From the NCBI GenBank assembly GCA_947561585.1, contig CANNZV010000321.1:248001-312000 (forward strand): a DNA stretch of 64,000 nucleotides, in the 5' to 3' direction. Position 1 is the first letter of the stretch. Each line of letters begins with the position of its first letter. The position numbers and the translations under genes are program-made. Source of the stretch: Caprella mutica (Eukaryota > Arthropoda > Malacostraca > Amphipoda > Caprellidae). The notes under the pieces were generated by a model. The model had not been told where the DNA came from. It worked only from the letters and a program-made list of their open reading frames with translations, and did no database searches. Shown here in pieces: positions 37,401-48,816 of this stretch.

Positions 37401-38422
37401 ACTACACAAACCATAACATCTCTGTGGTAGAACTACACAAACCATAACATCTCTCTGGTGGAACAACACAAACCATAACATCTCTCTGGTGGAACTACAC
37501 AAACCATAACATCTCTGTGGTAGAACTACACAAACCATAACATCTCTGTGGTAGAACTACACAAACCATAACATCTCTGTGGTAGAACTACACAAACCAT
37601 AACATCTCTGTGGTAGAACTACACAAACCATAACATATCTGTGGTAGAACTACACAAACCATAACATCTCTCTGGTGGAACTACACAAACCATAACATCT
37701 CTCTGGTGGAACTACACAAACCATAACATCTCTCTGGTGGAACAACACAAACCATAACATCTCTGTGGTAGAACTACACAAACCATAACATCTCTGTGGT
37801 AGAACTACACAAACCATAACATATCTGTGGTAGAACTACACAAACCATAACATCTCTCTGGTGGAACTACACAAACCATAACATCTCTCTGGTGGAACAA
37901 CACAAACCATAACATCTCTGTGGTAGAACTACACAAACCATAACATCTCTGTGGTGGAACTACACAAACCATAACATCTCTGTGGTGGAACTACACAAAC
38001 CATAACATCTCTGTGGTAGAACTACACAAACCATAACATCTCTGTGGTAGAACTACACAAACCATAACATATCTGTGGTAGAACTACACAAACCATAACA
38101 TCTCTCTGGTGGAACTACACAAACCATAACATCTCTCTGGTGGAACAACACAAACCATAACATCTCTGTGGTAGAACTACACAAACCATAACATCTCTGT
38201 GGTGGAACTACACAAACCATAACATCTCTGTGGTGGAACTACACAAACCATAACATCTCTGTGGTAGAACTACACAAACCATAACATCTCTGTGGTGGAA
38301 CAACACAAACCATAACATCTCTGTGGTAGAACTACACAAACCATAACATCTCTGTGGTAGAACTACACAAACCATAACATCTCTGTGGTGGAACTACACA
38401 AACCATAACATCTCTGTGGTAG
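34427..38422 (+). repeat. 31-bp minisatellite, about 129 units
   Basis: The unit is AACTACACAAACCATAACAT + CTCTGTGGTAG (31 bp). The array is 3996 bp, which equals 129 x 31 minus the three single-base deletions I could see. Variants are CTCTCTGGTGG, TATCTGTGG, ATCCGTGG and AACAACAC, plus AAATTCATG in the first units. Rare variants recur exactly 1115 bp apart (CACAATCATA at 35671 and 36786; CATCTCACTG at 35311 and 36426), so a 36-unit block has been duplicated. The open frames across it arise because 31 is not a multiple of 3 and some units lack stops. Confidence 0.97.
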
Positions 38423-38804
38423 ACTTTGCTAGTTTTCCTAGCACCAAAAGACGGTGCTAGAAAAATTGCCCCCGGAAAAACTGCCACTGTGAACATTGCC
38501 ACTGTGGGAAGATTGCTACCCGGAAAATTACTTATTTTTTTAAACAAAAATCATAGGTACTGAATTATATACATTTATCACTCTAGGAAATGACATAAGA
38601 TAAATAATATTTTTTCCTTTGCGTTGTGTTGAAAAACAGTTGTAAAAAGGTAAGTTGCACAAAATTGTTTTCTATGTAAAAAACTAAAAATTGTACGAAG
38701 CTTAAACCGATTGTTTTCTATTTTATCATAACAATATTGAGATAAATGATTTATAAAAATTGAAAAATAAACTTCACAAAATAAAAGCAATAGTTATAAG
38801 TACG

Positions 38805-40763
38805 CTTGTGACAATTTGCAGTGCATAATATGCACATAGAAATTAGTGCATATATATGCATTTAATATTTTGCATAAGCATATATTCTCATGCATATGCA
38901 TTTAATATCTCGCATATGCATTTAATTTCATGCATATGCATTTAATTTCATGCATATACATTTAATTATATGCAAGCATTTTACATATGCAGAAATTCAA
39001 CATGTACATTTGAAAAATAACTTTTCCATGAGTTCTTCTACAGGAGTGAGTGATAAAGCAAATTTTGAAAAAATCTGTTCATTACATTTAATTATAACAT
39101 TGTATTTTAGGTTTTAAAAACCTATTCTTTTCTTCAGTTAACAGTTAAAAAGTTTTTGTAAAGAGAGAATACTCTCTTGACATCAGATGACACGAGATGC
39201 GCGTGCACTAAAATTAAAGAACTCATATCAAATGGGGTTAGCTGCTTGATGACTTCAGTTTCGTTTCCCTAGTGACGAATTCCTATCTCGATATATCATT
39301 TAAAGCGTTTACAATGGAGTAGCAGGTACTTTTGGACAACACTATGACTATTTTTCAAAAAGCCTCATTTTAAAGGATTATGCTATCCAAATATTTTTAA
39401 TTTTATCCATCATAGCTACAATTTTGGACATGACCATTCCTTGAAATTCAAGCTTCTCTATGTGAGATGCTATCATAGAAAAATCAGCATCAATGAACGA
39501 CATAGTTGTTTTCTAGTACATGTTCTGTAATAGATCCTCACATTTATCAATACATAGTGCAACAACAGAAATAATGTACTAGCAGTGTTCAGCCACGTGC
39601 TCCATCTTATTACAACTGGAGCTGGTGGAAGCTAGACATCAGGATGAAGTGCTTTGAACTTCAGTGTTATTTGTGGAGCTTTTTTTTATAAAAAATAGTC
39701 TATTGACATTAGAAGAGCATCTTTGGATCAATTCTGTTACTAAATTTAGTCCGTTCGACAAATATGAAACATGTATCCTTTTGGGATACTGGACACTCAT
39801 CCCATGCATCGCTTTAACCATGGAAGCTGCAGAATCGCTACAGACAAGTAGAACATTTTCACAAGGATGGTAATGTTACGTTCACAGGCAGACCATGTAG
39901 AACCTACCCTACTTCATTCCACTATTATTCATTGGACTTGCCTTTTTCATCTTTGTCCACTTTAATTATTTTTATCAGTATTACTATCTTGTTTTATCTC
40001 TGGTGAATGATGCTACTATTTTATTATCATGAAGTACATCAATTTACATATTTTATATTTTTTACGAAACACTAAGAGAGTATAGCGCTATATACTTGCT
40101 CTCCACAAGTGTAATCGAAGGAGTCCTATTTATGCGGCTAGCTCCACCTTCGATCCTACTTTCAAATCTTACACAGGTTTATTAATAGTGTTCGTTCGAA
40201 ATAATACCACTTTAGACAAACAAGATGGATGCGTTATATATAAAATAAGAGTAATTTAAAGTTATTTCTAATATAAGAATTGAACTAAGCCACACGTCGA
40301 AGCCTCCCTTCCTCAAAACATAATGAGGAAGAAAGTGAAAAGAATGAAGGAGAAAACTTAAAAACCAAAAGAACCTTTGGGGAAATACAAACTAATGAAT
40401 GTCAGAACAAACTTCATGGAGCTTTCGCTACCGTATCTGGTTTAATTAAGAATGATCTAAAATCAGAAATTATGGTTCGTTCCTTCGCCTGAGATTAGTA
40501 CATTTCCTTGCCTGAAGTGTCTGTTTCAGTTCATTTTATATTTACTTTATTCATATCCATGCACAAGTTTTTTATAAGATTTTTTTTAATTTTAAGTACT
40601 TTAGTATATCATTTCTATTTTAGCAATTAATTTGCTTAAATACTTTTCTATTTGAATACATGTTTTTTTAAATGCATATGCAGTTTCTCATTTGCATATG
40701 CACTTTTTATTTACATATGCAGGTTTTATATGCATAATATTCAATGTCACAACCCTAATTATA
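38805..40763 (-). mobile_element. Defective hAT-like transposon
   Basis: The left end has CTTGTGACAATTTGCAGTGCATAATATGC and the right end, in reverse, GGGTTGTGACATTGAATATTATGC. Both are followed by dense GCATATGCATTT subterminal repeats (38830-38985 and 40672-40735). TATAAGTA lies next to both ends (38796-38803 and about 40759-40766, offset by a few bases on the right), an approximate 8-bp duplication. Transposase remnants lie inside. Confidence 0.65.
39639..39872 (-). pseudogene. hAT transposase fragment
   Basis: Reading minus from about 39865: ENVLLVCSDSAASMVKAM, then PKRIHVSYLSNGLNLVTELI. hAT transposases have a conserved L-x-T/C-D-x-A-x-N/S-M...H-v-x-C-x-x-H-x-L-N-L segment, and here the expected Cys and His read Tyr and Asn. 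More decayed text in the same direction (FIDADFSMIASHIEKLEFQG near 39500) is interrupted by stops. Inactive. Confidence 0.7.
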
Positions 40764-40765
40764 AG

Positions 40766-40935
40766 TAGGGTTGTGACAAAATACATTTAAAATCATAGAT
40801 CTTAGGAATATCATATACGAAATGAAATCGAATACTATGTACCGCTGGTTTAGAACGATTATATAGTCTTTAATTCACTCCGTGTATAATATTTTCAGGA
40901 TCTATGATTTTAAACGCATTTCGTCACAACCCTAA
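40766..40935. mobile_element. Short MITE with hAT-element ends
   Basis: Inverted ends GGGTTGTGACAAAATACATT and, in reverse, GGGTTGTGACGAAATGCG continue into AAAATCATAGATC on both sides (about 35 bp). The outer 10 bp are the same as those of the neighbouring hAT-like element, so it could be mobilised by the same transposase. Confidence 0.7.
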
Positions 40936-41885
40936 TTATTATAGGCTTTTGTTAAATTTTGTCTGGAAAACTAATTTGCGCAACTTATCTTTTTACCACT
41001 GTTTTTCAACACAAGGCTGACAGAAGAAAAGTATTACCAATTTAACGTCATTTGCAAGAGTGATAAATATAAACTGTTGCATTCGGGCGTCTCTTTTGAG
41101 GTTCATACCATAGTGTCACGTTACATTTTTTTAATTAGAAGAACTAAAAATGAATTTACCTGTGGTTAAAGCTTAATAATTAAAGAGTTTAATTTACGTT
41201 TAGCTAAAAATCACTAATATTCCTGTTGCGATTTTGTCGCAGAGTGTGCATGATGATAAAAGTTAAAGACTAATAGAATGTTGCATTAGTCATACCAGGG
41301 GTGAAGTAAATTTTATCTAGGAGAGTAATTCAACTTGTCAAACAACGATGTGAAGATTTATTTACATAAAATTTAAATCATTTTTTAGTTTTAATGTTAA
41401 TATAATATATAGGGGCAAATTTCCGAGCACGGAAAAAGACCATTCATAGTCATAATAACAACAGTTCAGGGCCTAAGAGACGCCATCCTACAGCTTCTAA
41501 ATTTAGAAAGAATAAATAAACTGCACAGTAAAGAGTTTTGTACATTTATTATATTACTGAACAGACAGACACTAAACATTAAATTATTCTATCATGAGTA
41601 TCATCGTATTCCTTTCGAGTAGTGGGAAAATACTAAGTCAGTATAAATCACTTGTTTTTACCAATAAATTGGCTAATATTTCCTTCAATTTTCTTAAAAC
41701 AATTATTAAACAAGAGTAAGATTGATAAAAACATAACTATGAAATGGATGCTTTAAAAACTAGGATACTGCTGATAATATATAATCCATAACAATATTTG
41801 AGAATGGGGAGATGTGGAACCGACTATTGGTAACAAAAATGGTACACTAAAATTTGGTGTCCTATTTACAGGTTTTTATATATAT

Positions 41886-44800
41886 TTACAATACTATATT
41901 ATGCATTGAATAGCCAGGTCTGATTTTTGGCTGCAATGGTCGCGTAAATTTACAATGTGGCATTCTGCCTATAAATGACTTTGACTTGTAGTGATTGGTG
42001 AGTAGGTGTCTGTTGGGATGGTGCTTCACCTTCGGGAAAAGACCCTTTGGCTTCTTCAACCTCTCACTCTCCCAGGCAGCACAGTTAAGCAACTGGAAAT
42101 TAACTAAGGAGAATTGAGTGCGGGGGAGACTCTTATAAAACTGGTTATCTTCTGGAGATGAAAATACAGTCTCAACTGAGTTCTTGAAAGAATTCATAGG
42201 AGTCGTGTCGTTGATGAGGGACTCGAAATCCATGGATGAGAAGTCAACATCTGCCTCCAGGTCGTATGACGGCTCTTGTTCTTTGCCAAGTCGAGGTCGT
42301 TTGCTAGGCGGTCTGAGAGCGTCAAAAAGAGAGCCCCCTTTCATCTTCAAGTCTTTTGCTCCAGTTTCTTCCTTATTGAGCATCTCTTCGAGTAACTTCT
42401 CCCCGGTGGTTTGCATCTCCTGGTACAAGTGTGACTCCATGAAGTCAGGCATGAGGTTCTTATGGTATGAAAGGTACAATGTGGGGACTTGAAGCACGAA
42501 TGCTGAGCCAAACCACTCCTCACCCATTGAATAGATCTCCCTGAGTCTATTGAAACATTCAACATCAGTAGAGGATAAGGAGGAGCTAGTGTTAGATTTA
42601 CACTGAGAACTGGAACCAACATCATTGAATTCTTGCTTCACTCTTTCAAATTTACTCTTGGAGAATTTAACGCCGCCATCTTTTTTGGTAGACTTCGGGT
42701 GAATATTCAGTTCGATATTATCAGGTAAGTTCTTTACGTAAGATGACGCAGATTTCACGAGCATCACCTAAAACAAATAGGTCTAAATTTAAAAATCCTT
42801 TATTAATATATATTTGTTTCAAGGCATGACATATATGTAAGAATTTAATTAATAGAGACAGTATAACTAGTGCTATCCTCACCATGAGTGTTCCCTGCGT
42901 TATCTTAACGTCAAGAGCGTCTTTAGACGCAATGATAGGGGCGGAAGGGAAGGAGTTCAGGATTTTCTCCAGTCTAGTATTGTAACTACGATAGTTTCCG
43001 ATGAGGGACACCTGGGCACTGGGACCTGCAGACACAGAAATCATATTGCAAATTGGCTCAGAATGTTTACTTTAATTAGGTAGAATATAAGAATATGTCT
43101 TTAATTTGCTAGAATATAAGAGTATGTTTTTAATTTGCTAGAATATAAGAGTATGTCTTTAATTAGGTAGAATATAAGAATATGTCTTTAATTTGCTAGA
43201 ATATAAGAGTATGTCTTTAATTTGCTAGAATATAAGAGTATGTCTTTAATTAGGTAGAATATAAGAGTATGTCTTTAATTAGGTAGAATATAAGAGTATG
43301 TCTTTAATTAGCTAGAATATAAGAGTAAGCTATTATTTTTGCAACTTATAGCTATAATTAATTGTTCATCAAGTAGAAATTCATTGTAAAATATCTAAAG
43401 ATAAGTTAGCTACCTAATGCCTGAAGAGCAGACAGTGCCCCCGTATGTTGACTCCAAGGGCGCGATGTGCTGGCTATCACGCCACTGAGTGACGTCACAG
43501 CCAAGTCATACGCACTGCGTCCCTCTGACCACTCACTGATGACCTTGATGAGTGTGTTGGTGGCCATGCTGCGTATGAGGTGTGTCTCAGAGCTCTGTTT
43601 TCTGTCCGTCACTGCGCAGAACACTATGAGGTTCATGATGTCCTGTACATACTTGGTGTGTCCCACATGAAGATGCTGATTGGCGAGTAGAGCACGAGCA
43701 ACAACGAGTACTCGCCTAAGGATGGATGGGTTCTGACGAGCCAATTGAGCACCTCTTTGACAGCCGCAGACTATGGCACCGACTAGAGGGCCCAGGTTGG
43801 GGTTGCTCTGTAAGTCTGTCTCCATGTGTTTGAAGTTAGCTTTGCTGTTGCCTAGTATAGAACTCATGAGAGTTTGGTAGTAATTAGTGAGGGGGATGGA
43901 AAGAGGTAAGGCGGAGAGACAGCCATCTCCTCCTGACTCTTTCACGCTAACGTGATTGGTGAGGTGAAGCCACTCACCTGTAAAAAGAAATACAAATAGC
44001 AACACATTAAATACCTCTCTCAAAAAGAAACTCTTAGAAAACTATAGAAAAAAACATCGCCATTATTATCAAAGCTTTTTTAATTTGAAATTACTTAGCT
44101 ACTAATATTTCCTCATCTATTATTATATTTTCGAACAAAAGAATGGTACTACTGCAAAGTAAATCTTTGGTGCAAGCTGTAATTAATGCTGCCAAATATC
44201 TGAATGAGAAATATCTATAATTATCCCCGTACCATTCCAACATAAACACAAGGGTTCCTACTGCTTTTCACGTAAACAATTTGAAAAAAGCTACTTTTTG
44301 TATTAGTACAAAGCATAGCTAACGAATGAATGTTAATTGTTCTAGCGAGCTTACCTTTGACGCAAGGGTTGCCAGGCTGGTGGTAAATATCCCCCCTCAC
44401 AGCAGTACTAACCAAGCTAAGGGGATTGTCCTGAAGAATGTGAACCCCCACCTCGGGGATATTCGTGTACTCGGGAGACTCCAAACACCCGCTGTGACTG
44501 AAAGAATAGAGGTAGAGAACTAGCAACACACTAGGATATTTAGGTATATATATTAAAATTCAAAAGGTCACTTGAATTTCAAGGTATATAATAACTCAGA
44601 TCTAAATTCAGCACTCAATACATTGAAGTTTTGCCAGCGGCGGACTAACATTTAAATAATCCAAACAGTTAAATGATTCTTTAATCAATTTATTTGCAAT
44701 TATGAATTGGTTTCGCCTTCTTTGTAGAGTTTGATCATTAATTTCTATCTACTGCCAAGGTATAAAGAATGAAGTTGAAATCTAGATTCCTGAAATAGGA

Positions 44801-47730
44801 CTAAATAGCTTCAAGAATCAAGATGATCTACGATTTATAGAATCAGACAATGACTCATTTGATACGTTGAACTAGTTGCTTTAATACTGAATCATACTGT
44901 GGAGTTGACAAGAAATCAATCAGTATGTTTTTGAGTAGCTAACTAACTAACAAATGGCTGTTAACCTCTTCCAATGAAGTACTTCATCTCTCATCTAAAC
45001 ATTAATTTTGATCAAGGAAAAAAGAACGGAGGACAGTTTCAATGTTACGAAATCAATGCTTTTTAGCCTTTTACTTTCATTGTACAATTAATCTTTGAAA
45101 GCATTTACCAAACAATAAAAAGGAACCACACATTTCTTTACAGTGAACAACAAATACTAATTCTTTTAAAACTTTAGATCTTTGAACTTTTCATTTCTTC
45201 TCATCTTCCCCTAGGATATTGAAAAAAATGACTATGTTGATAGCAGTATTGTACACCTATAAGATTTAAGGACCAAGTATTTCGGGTAATTAGTCCCATT
45301 ACCCATCACACCATTACCAAGTATTTCGGGTAATTAGTCCCATTACCCATCACACTATAACCAAGTATTCATGGTAATTAGTCCCACTACCCATCACACT
45401 ATAACCAAGTATTCAGGGTAATTAGTCCCATTACCCATCACACCATTACCAAGTATTCAGGGTAATTAGTCCCATTACCTATCACACTATTACCAAGTAT
45501 TCAGGGTAATTAGTCCCATTACCCATCACACCATTACCAAGTATTCAGGGTAATTAGTCCCATTACCCATCACACCATTACCAAGTATTCAGGGTAATTA
45601 GTCCCATTACCCATCACACCATTACCAAGTATTCAGGGTAATTAGTCCCATTACCCATCACACCATTACCAAGTATTCAGGGTAATTAGTCCCATTACCC
45701 ATCACACCATTACCAAGTATTCAGGGTAATTAGTCCCATTACCCATCACACCATTACCAAGTATTCAGGGTAATTAGTCCCATTACCCATCACACCATTA
45801 CCAAGTATTCAGGGTAATTAGTCCCATTACCCATCACACCATTACCAAGTATTCAGGGTAATTAGTCCCATTACCCATCACACCATTACCAAGTATTCAG
45901 GGTAATTAGTCCCATTACCCATCACACCGAATGTTAGCAAGAGACTCACCCCATCACGGGTGGCACATCCATCCACTTCAGTGCTCTGTTGAAGTCATCA
46001 GGAGTTAGTCTCCTTCTCTTCGAGGCATGCAGATGTTGTCTGCAGTTGTGCAGTGCCTGCCTCAGTCTGTAAGTGACGTCTGACGCTAGTAACTTGCCTG
46101 GGGAAAACAGAAACACACTAATACATCAACAACATCAGTGAAAAGGAATTAGCTGTAACATTATAACAGTCATGAGAGATTGCACTTATATATGTAAATA
46201 ACACAATCTCACCTATTTCTGGAGAGTTCTCTCTATCTCACCTATTTCTGGAGAGTTCTCTCTATCTCACCTATATCTGGAGAGTTCTCTCTATCTCACC
46301 TATATCTGGAGAGTTCTCTCTATCTCACCTATTTCTGGAGAGTTCTCACTATCTCACCTATTTCTGGAGAGTTCTCTCTATCTCACCTATTTCTGGAGAG
46401 TTCTCTCTATCTCACCTATTTCTGGAGAGTTCTCTCTATCTCACCTTTTTCTGGAGAGTTCTCTCTATCTCACCTATTTCTGGAGAGAGGTCAGCTATTC
46501 CTACAGTCTCAGCCCAAGTTGTTATACTCTCCTGTGACACCTGAGCATATGTTTTGTTATCCTCCGAACTAATCTGTAAATAATAAAAGCGTTAAAATGG
46601 GTTGTCACACAGCTAATCATATGGATATTATAATAGCTCTTGTGATGGAAGATAATTGATTGATTGTGCTTCCAGTTTCTTAAGATTATTTCTAATTGAA
46701 ATAAGAAATAATTGAAATAAGACATGCATTTATAGCTACCTAATAACACTCCATACAGAGAAATGTGTCGAATCGTTAGCTATTATGACAATGACTGAGT
46801 ACTCTAAACAAAATAAAAACAGATGAGTAGAATGAGTATTTGTGGTGATAGTATGAACAAATAGAGGTAGGTATTCTTTCAATATTTTGTTGATCCAGTA
46901 GGCAGCTGCCACCATTATACGTCTTATCTGTAAAAACTGTACGCAATAAAATATACAGGGTTGGTACAGTGCCTTACACTCGCATCACAATGATAGAGGA
47001 AAATGAAGAGCTATTAGTGCAACAAAGGAAGCAACACGAAACAACATAAGGCAAAGAACAGAAGTAAAGTGGAGGAACAGAAGTAAAGTGGAGGAACAGA
47101 AGTAAAGTGGAGGAACAGAAGTAAAGTGGAGGAACAGAAGTAAAGTGGAGGAACAGAAGTAAAGTGGAGGAACAGATATCATGCTGTGAAGGAGAACAGA
47201 GAGCCATCTTGTCAAGAAAGACTCTAAACCCGTAGACAGATTAAAGAGCAGCTTCATATATTGTGGCGTAGTAAGTGCAGGGGCTGCAGGCGTAATGAGG
47301 TATAGTTTAGAGACTAAAATCTAGCTGACCTAAGGTGACACCATGTGCACGAGTACCAGGCCATGTTACACTCTAGCTAGCACATTCTTTTTCTTAGCTT
47401 GAACAATAAATACTCTACCTATATTTAGTGCAATGAGAAAAGCGATCACATTTTTTTCTAGCATAATTTGACAATTATAGATGTCTTAAAAATATGCTAG
47501 GATAATAATAATTACCATCAGGCATTTCAATATTGAGATGGAGCTTTATTTATCTATCCCCTGCTCTAAGGCTATTTTATACTTCATTAAGCAGTTAGTT
47601 GTTGAAAGGTATCTGTAAAGGGGATCATTGACAACACAAGGTATGAAAATTGATGGGATGGTATCAAGACACTATAAAAGTAAAAGACACTAAATTAGCT
47701 AATTAGTGTACTCACATTATTGGTGGACAT
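41886..47730 (-). CDS. Taf6l: TAF6L-like SAGA subunit, 7 coding exons
   Basis: Histone-fold and HEAT-domain protein of the SAGA/PCAF coactivator, paralogue of TFIID TAF6; expected to pair with TAF9 in the nucleus. Coding exons on the minus strand: 47716-47730 (ATG at 47730, in an exon beginning at 47764), 46474-46573, 45950-46097, 44355-44491, 43414-43977, 42883-43025 and 41886-42767. The phases join exactly: 1989 nt, 662 aa (human TAF6L is 622 aa). The histone fold spans residues about 15-85 (LLASDVTYRLRQAL, SKRRRLTPDDFNRALKW). The TAF6 C-terminal HEAT region spans about 140-330 (LTNYYQTLMSSILG, RRVLVVARALLANQHLHVG, HTGALSALQALG); residue order matches human TAF6L more closely than TAF6. Residues about 370-662 are poorly conserved and Ser/Lys-rich. 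A possible AATAAA lies about 340 nt past the stop (41545-41550). Four tandem arrays lie in or near its introns. Confidence 0.92.
43071..43327. repeat. 29-bp intronic tandem repeat, ~9 units
   Basis: TTTAATTAGGTAGAATATAA + GAGTATGTC (29 bp) has eight full units and one partial. Two variants alternate (AGGTAG / TGCTAG). It lies in the TAF6L intron between the coding exons 43414-43977 and 42883-43025, 46 nt after the acceptor of the latter. Confidence 0.95.
45272..45931. repeat. 44-bp intronic tandem repeat, 15 units
   Basis: ACCAAGTATTCAGGGTAATT + AGTCCCATTACCCATCACACCATT (44 bp) is repeated 15 times without length change. The first three or four units carry TTCGGG or TTCATGG variants and the rest are nearly identical. 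The array ends 18 bp from the donor of TAF6L coding exon 3. GGTAAT and ATTACC phrases make each unit weakly palindromic. Confidence 0.95.
46208..46497 (-). repeat. 29-bp tandem duplicating a TAF6L splice donor, 10 units
   Basis: On the minus strand the unit is GTGAGATAGAGAGAACTCTC + CAGAAATAG (29 bp). Units start every 29 bp from 46208 to 46469 with no indel. The last includes the true end of TAF6L coding exon 2 (CCAGAAATAG/GTGAGATAG at 46473/46474), so nine further copies of the same exon-end/donor junction lie downstream in the intron. One or two copies read ATATAG or AAAAAG before the GT. Confidence 0.95.
47060..47173. repeat. 19-bp tandem repeat, 6 units
   Basis: AGAAGTAAAGTGGAGGAAC is repeated six times exactly in the first TAF6L intron. 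The overlapping minus-strand frames (SSTLLLFLHFTSVPPLYF) are only translations of the repeat. Confidence 0.95.
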
Positions 47731-48816
47731 TTTCACAGGTTGTGATGCAGAGTCATTTGAAGCACTAAAATATACCTTAGATAAAACGTCACATAGTTAA
47801 AGATAAAAACTTTAAAATCTGAAAAGTAACTTCATTAAAATACAGTTAGTTTGGCACTAATTATGTGTACATGCAGTCTGTTGCTTTGCATGTCACTGGG
47901 TTTTGAAAAGCAAGCTTGTGTCTTTACATCTTTTACTACATTGAACAATGCCAGGTGAGGTGAGACTAGAACACAACTAATCTCAAACACACCTCTGACA
48001 CATGGAGAAACTACAGCCAGAACTTAGTACCTAATAGTGTGTACGACGTCAGAGAAATGAGTTAGAACGGTAATGGTTATGAACATAGGACTCTACTGAG
48101 GATGATCAGCCCCGGGGATAGTAAGGTCCCCTAAATGCTCTAAGGACCAGGTCCTTTGGAGCATCACCCTGAGGGCGCTTAGTGCTATTAAAATAACGGC
48201 AAAGAAAAGAAATCTGCTAAAGGTATTTTTATTAGACAGATGGATAAGGACAGTGATTATAAGCTGAATGATAGGAAGTGTTAAATGGATCACTTCAATG
48301 ATGTAATGATAAATCATAATTATAAAAATATTTGGCAAATTACTTCATTAGAGAACAATTAATATCTAGCTTGAACAATTAATTGCGTTTGAATTGATTC
48401 AAATTAAAATAAGACAATATGGTAATAAACTAATAATCCTGCTAATCTCCCATCATCCAAATATTCACAACTTATTCTCTCTAATAGAGAGTCTTCAGTC
48501 AACTGAGAACTAACTAGAGTCTGTCTTAAAGGCAACAGTGGAAAAACAAATGGAATAGGCTATATCAAAACAATGGACTCTAATACAAGGAACTTGTTAC
48601 CATAAACCAGACAGATTATTATTGATATTTAAATAAAACTTTCATAAAAATAGCAATAACAATAAAAAGTTATAAGTAGCTATATATTTCTCTTGATATT
48701 CAGATAGATGTATCAGTACCTAGTAAGAGAAAGAGAGATACCAAATATTTTGATAGATATTTGAATGAATAGCCACAGAATAATTTAGATATCACCAGTT
48801 CTAATTTGAATAATGT

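Larger units (their letters stand above)
38430..41440. mobile_element. Foldback element carrying other insertions
   Basis: The left end abuts the minisatellite: TTTTCCTAGCACC...GGTGCTAGAAAAATTGCC, then AACTGCCACTGTG and ATTGCCACTGTGG. An inner left arm (38630-38680, GTGTTGAAAAACAGTTGTAAAAAGG) is reversed at 40975-41012. The right end at 41130-41430 matches 16870-17400 and finishes in GGGGCAAATTTCC. The interior is occupied by a hAT-like element and a small MITE. Confidence 0.6.

Noticed and set aside
34427..38422. Possible CRISPR-like array
   Set aside because: Units are contiguous with no unique spacers, in a eukaryotic genome; it is a minisatellite.
42184..42625. Frames of 92-102 codons overlapping the last TAF6L exon
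   Set aside because: Shadows of the TAF6L coding frame in other frames; the exon phases support only the 41886-42767 frame.
46974..47257. Two overlapping frames rich in SSTLLLFLHFTSVPP
   Set aside because: Translations of the 19-bp tandem repeat in two frames, inside a TAF6L intron.
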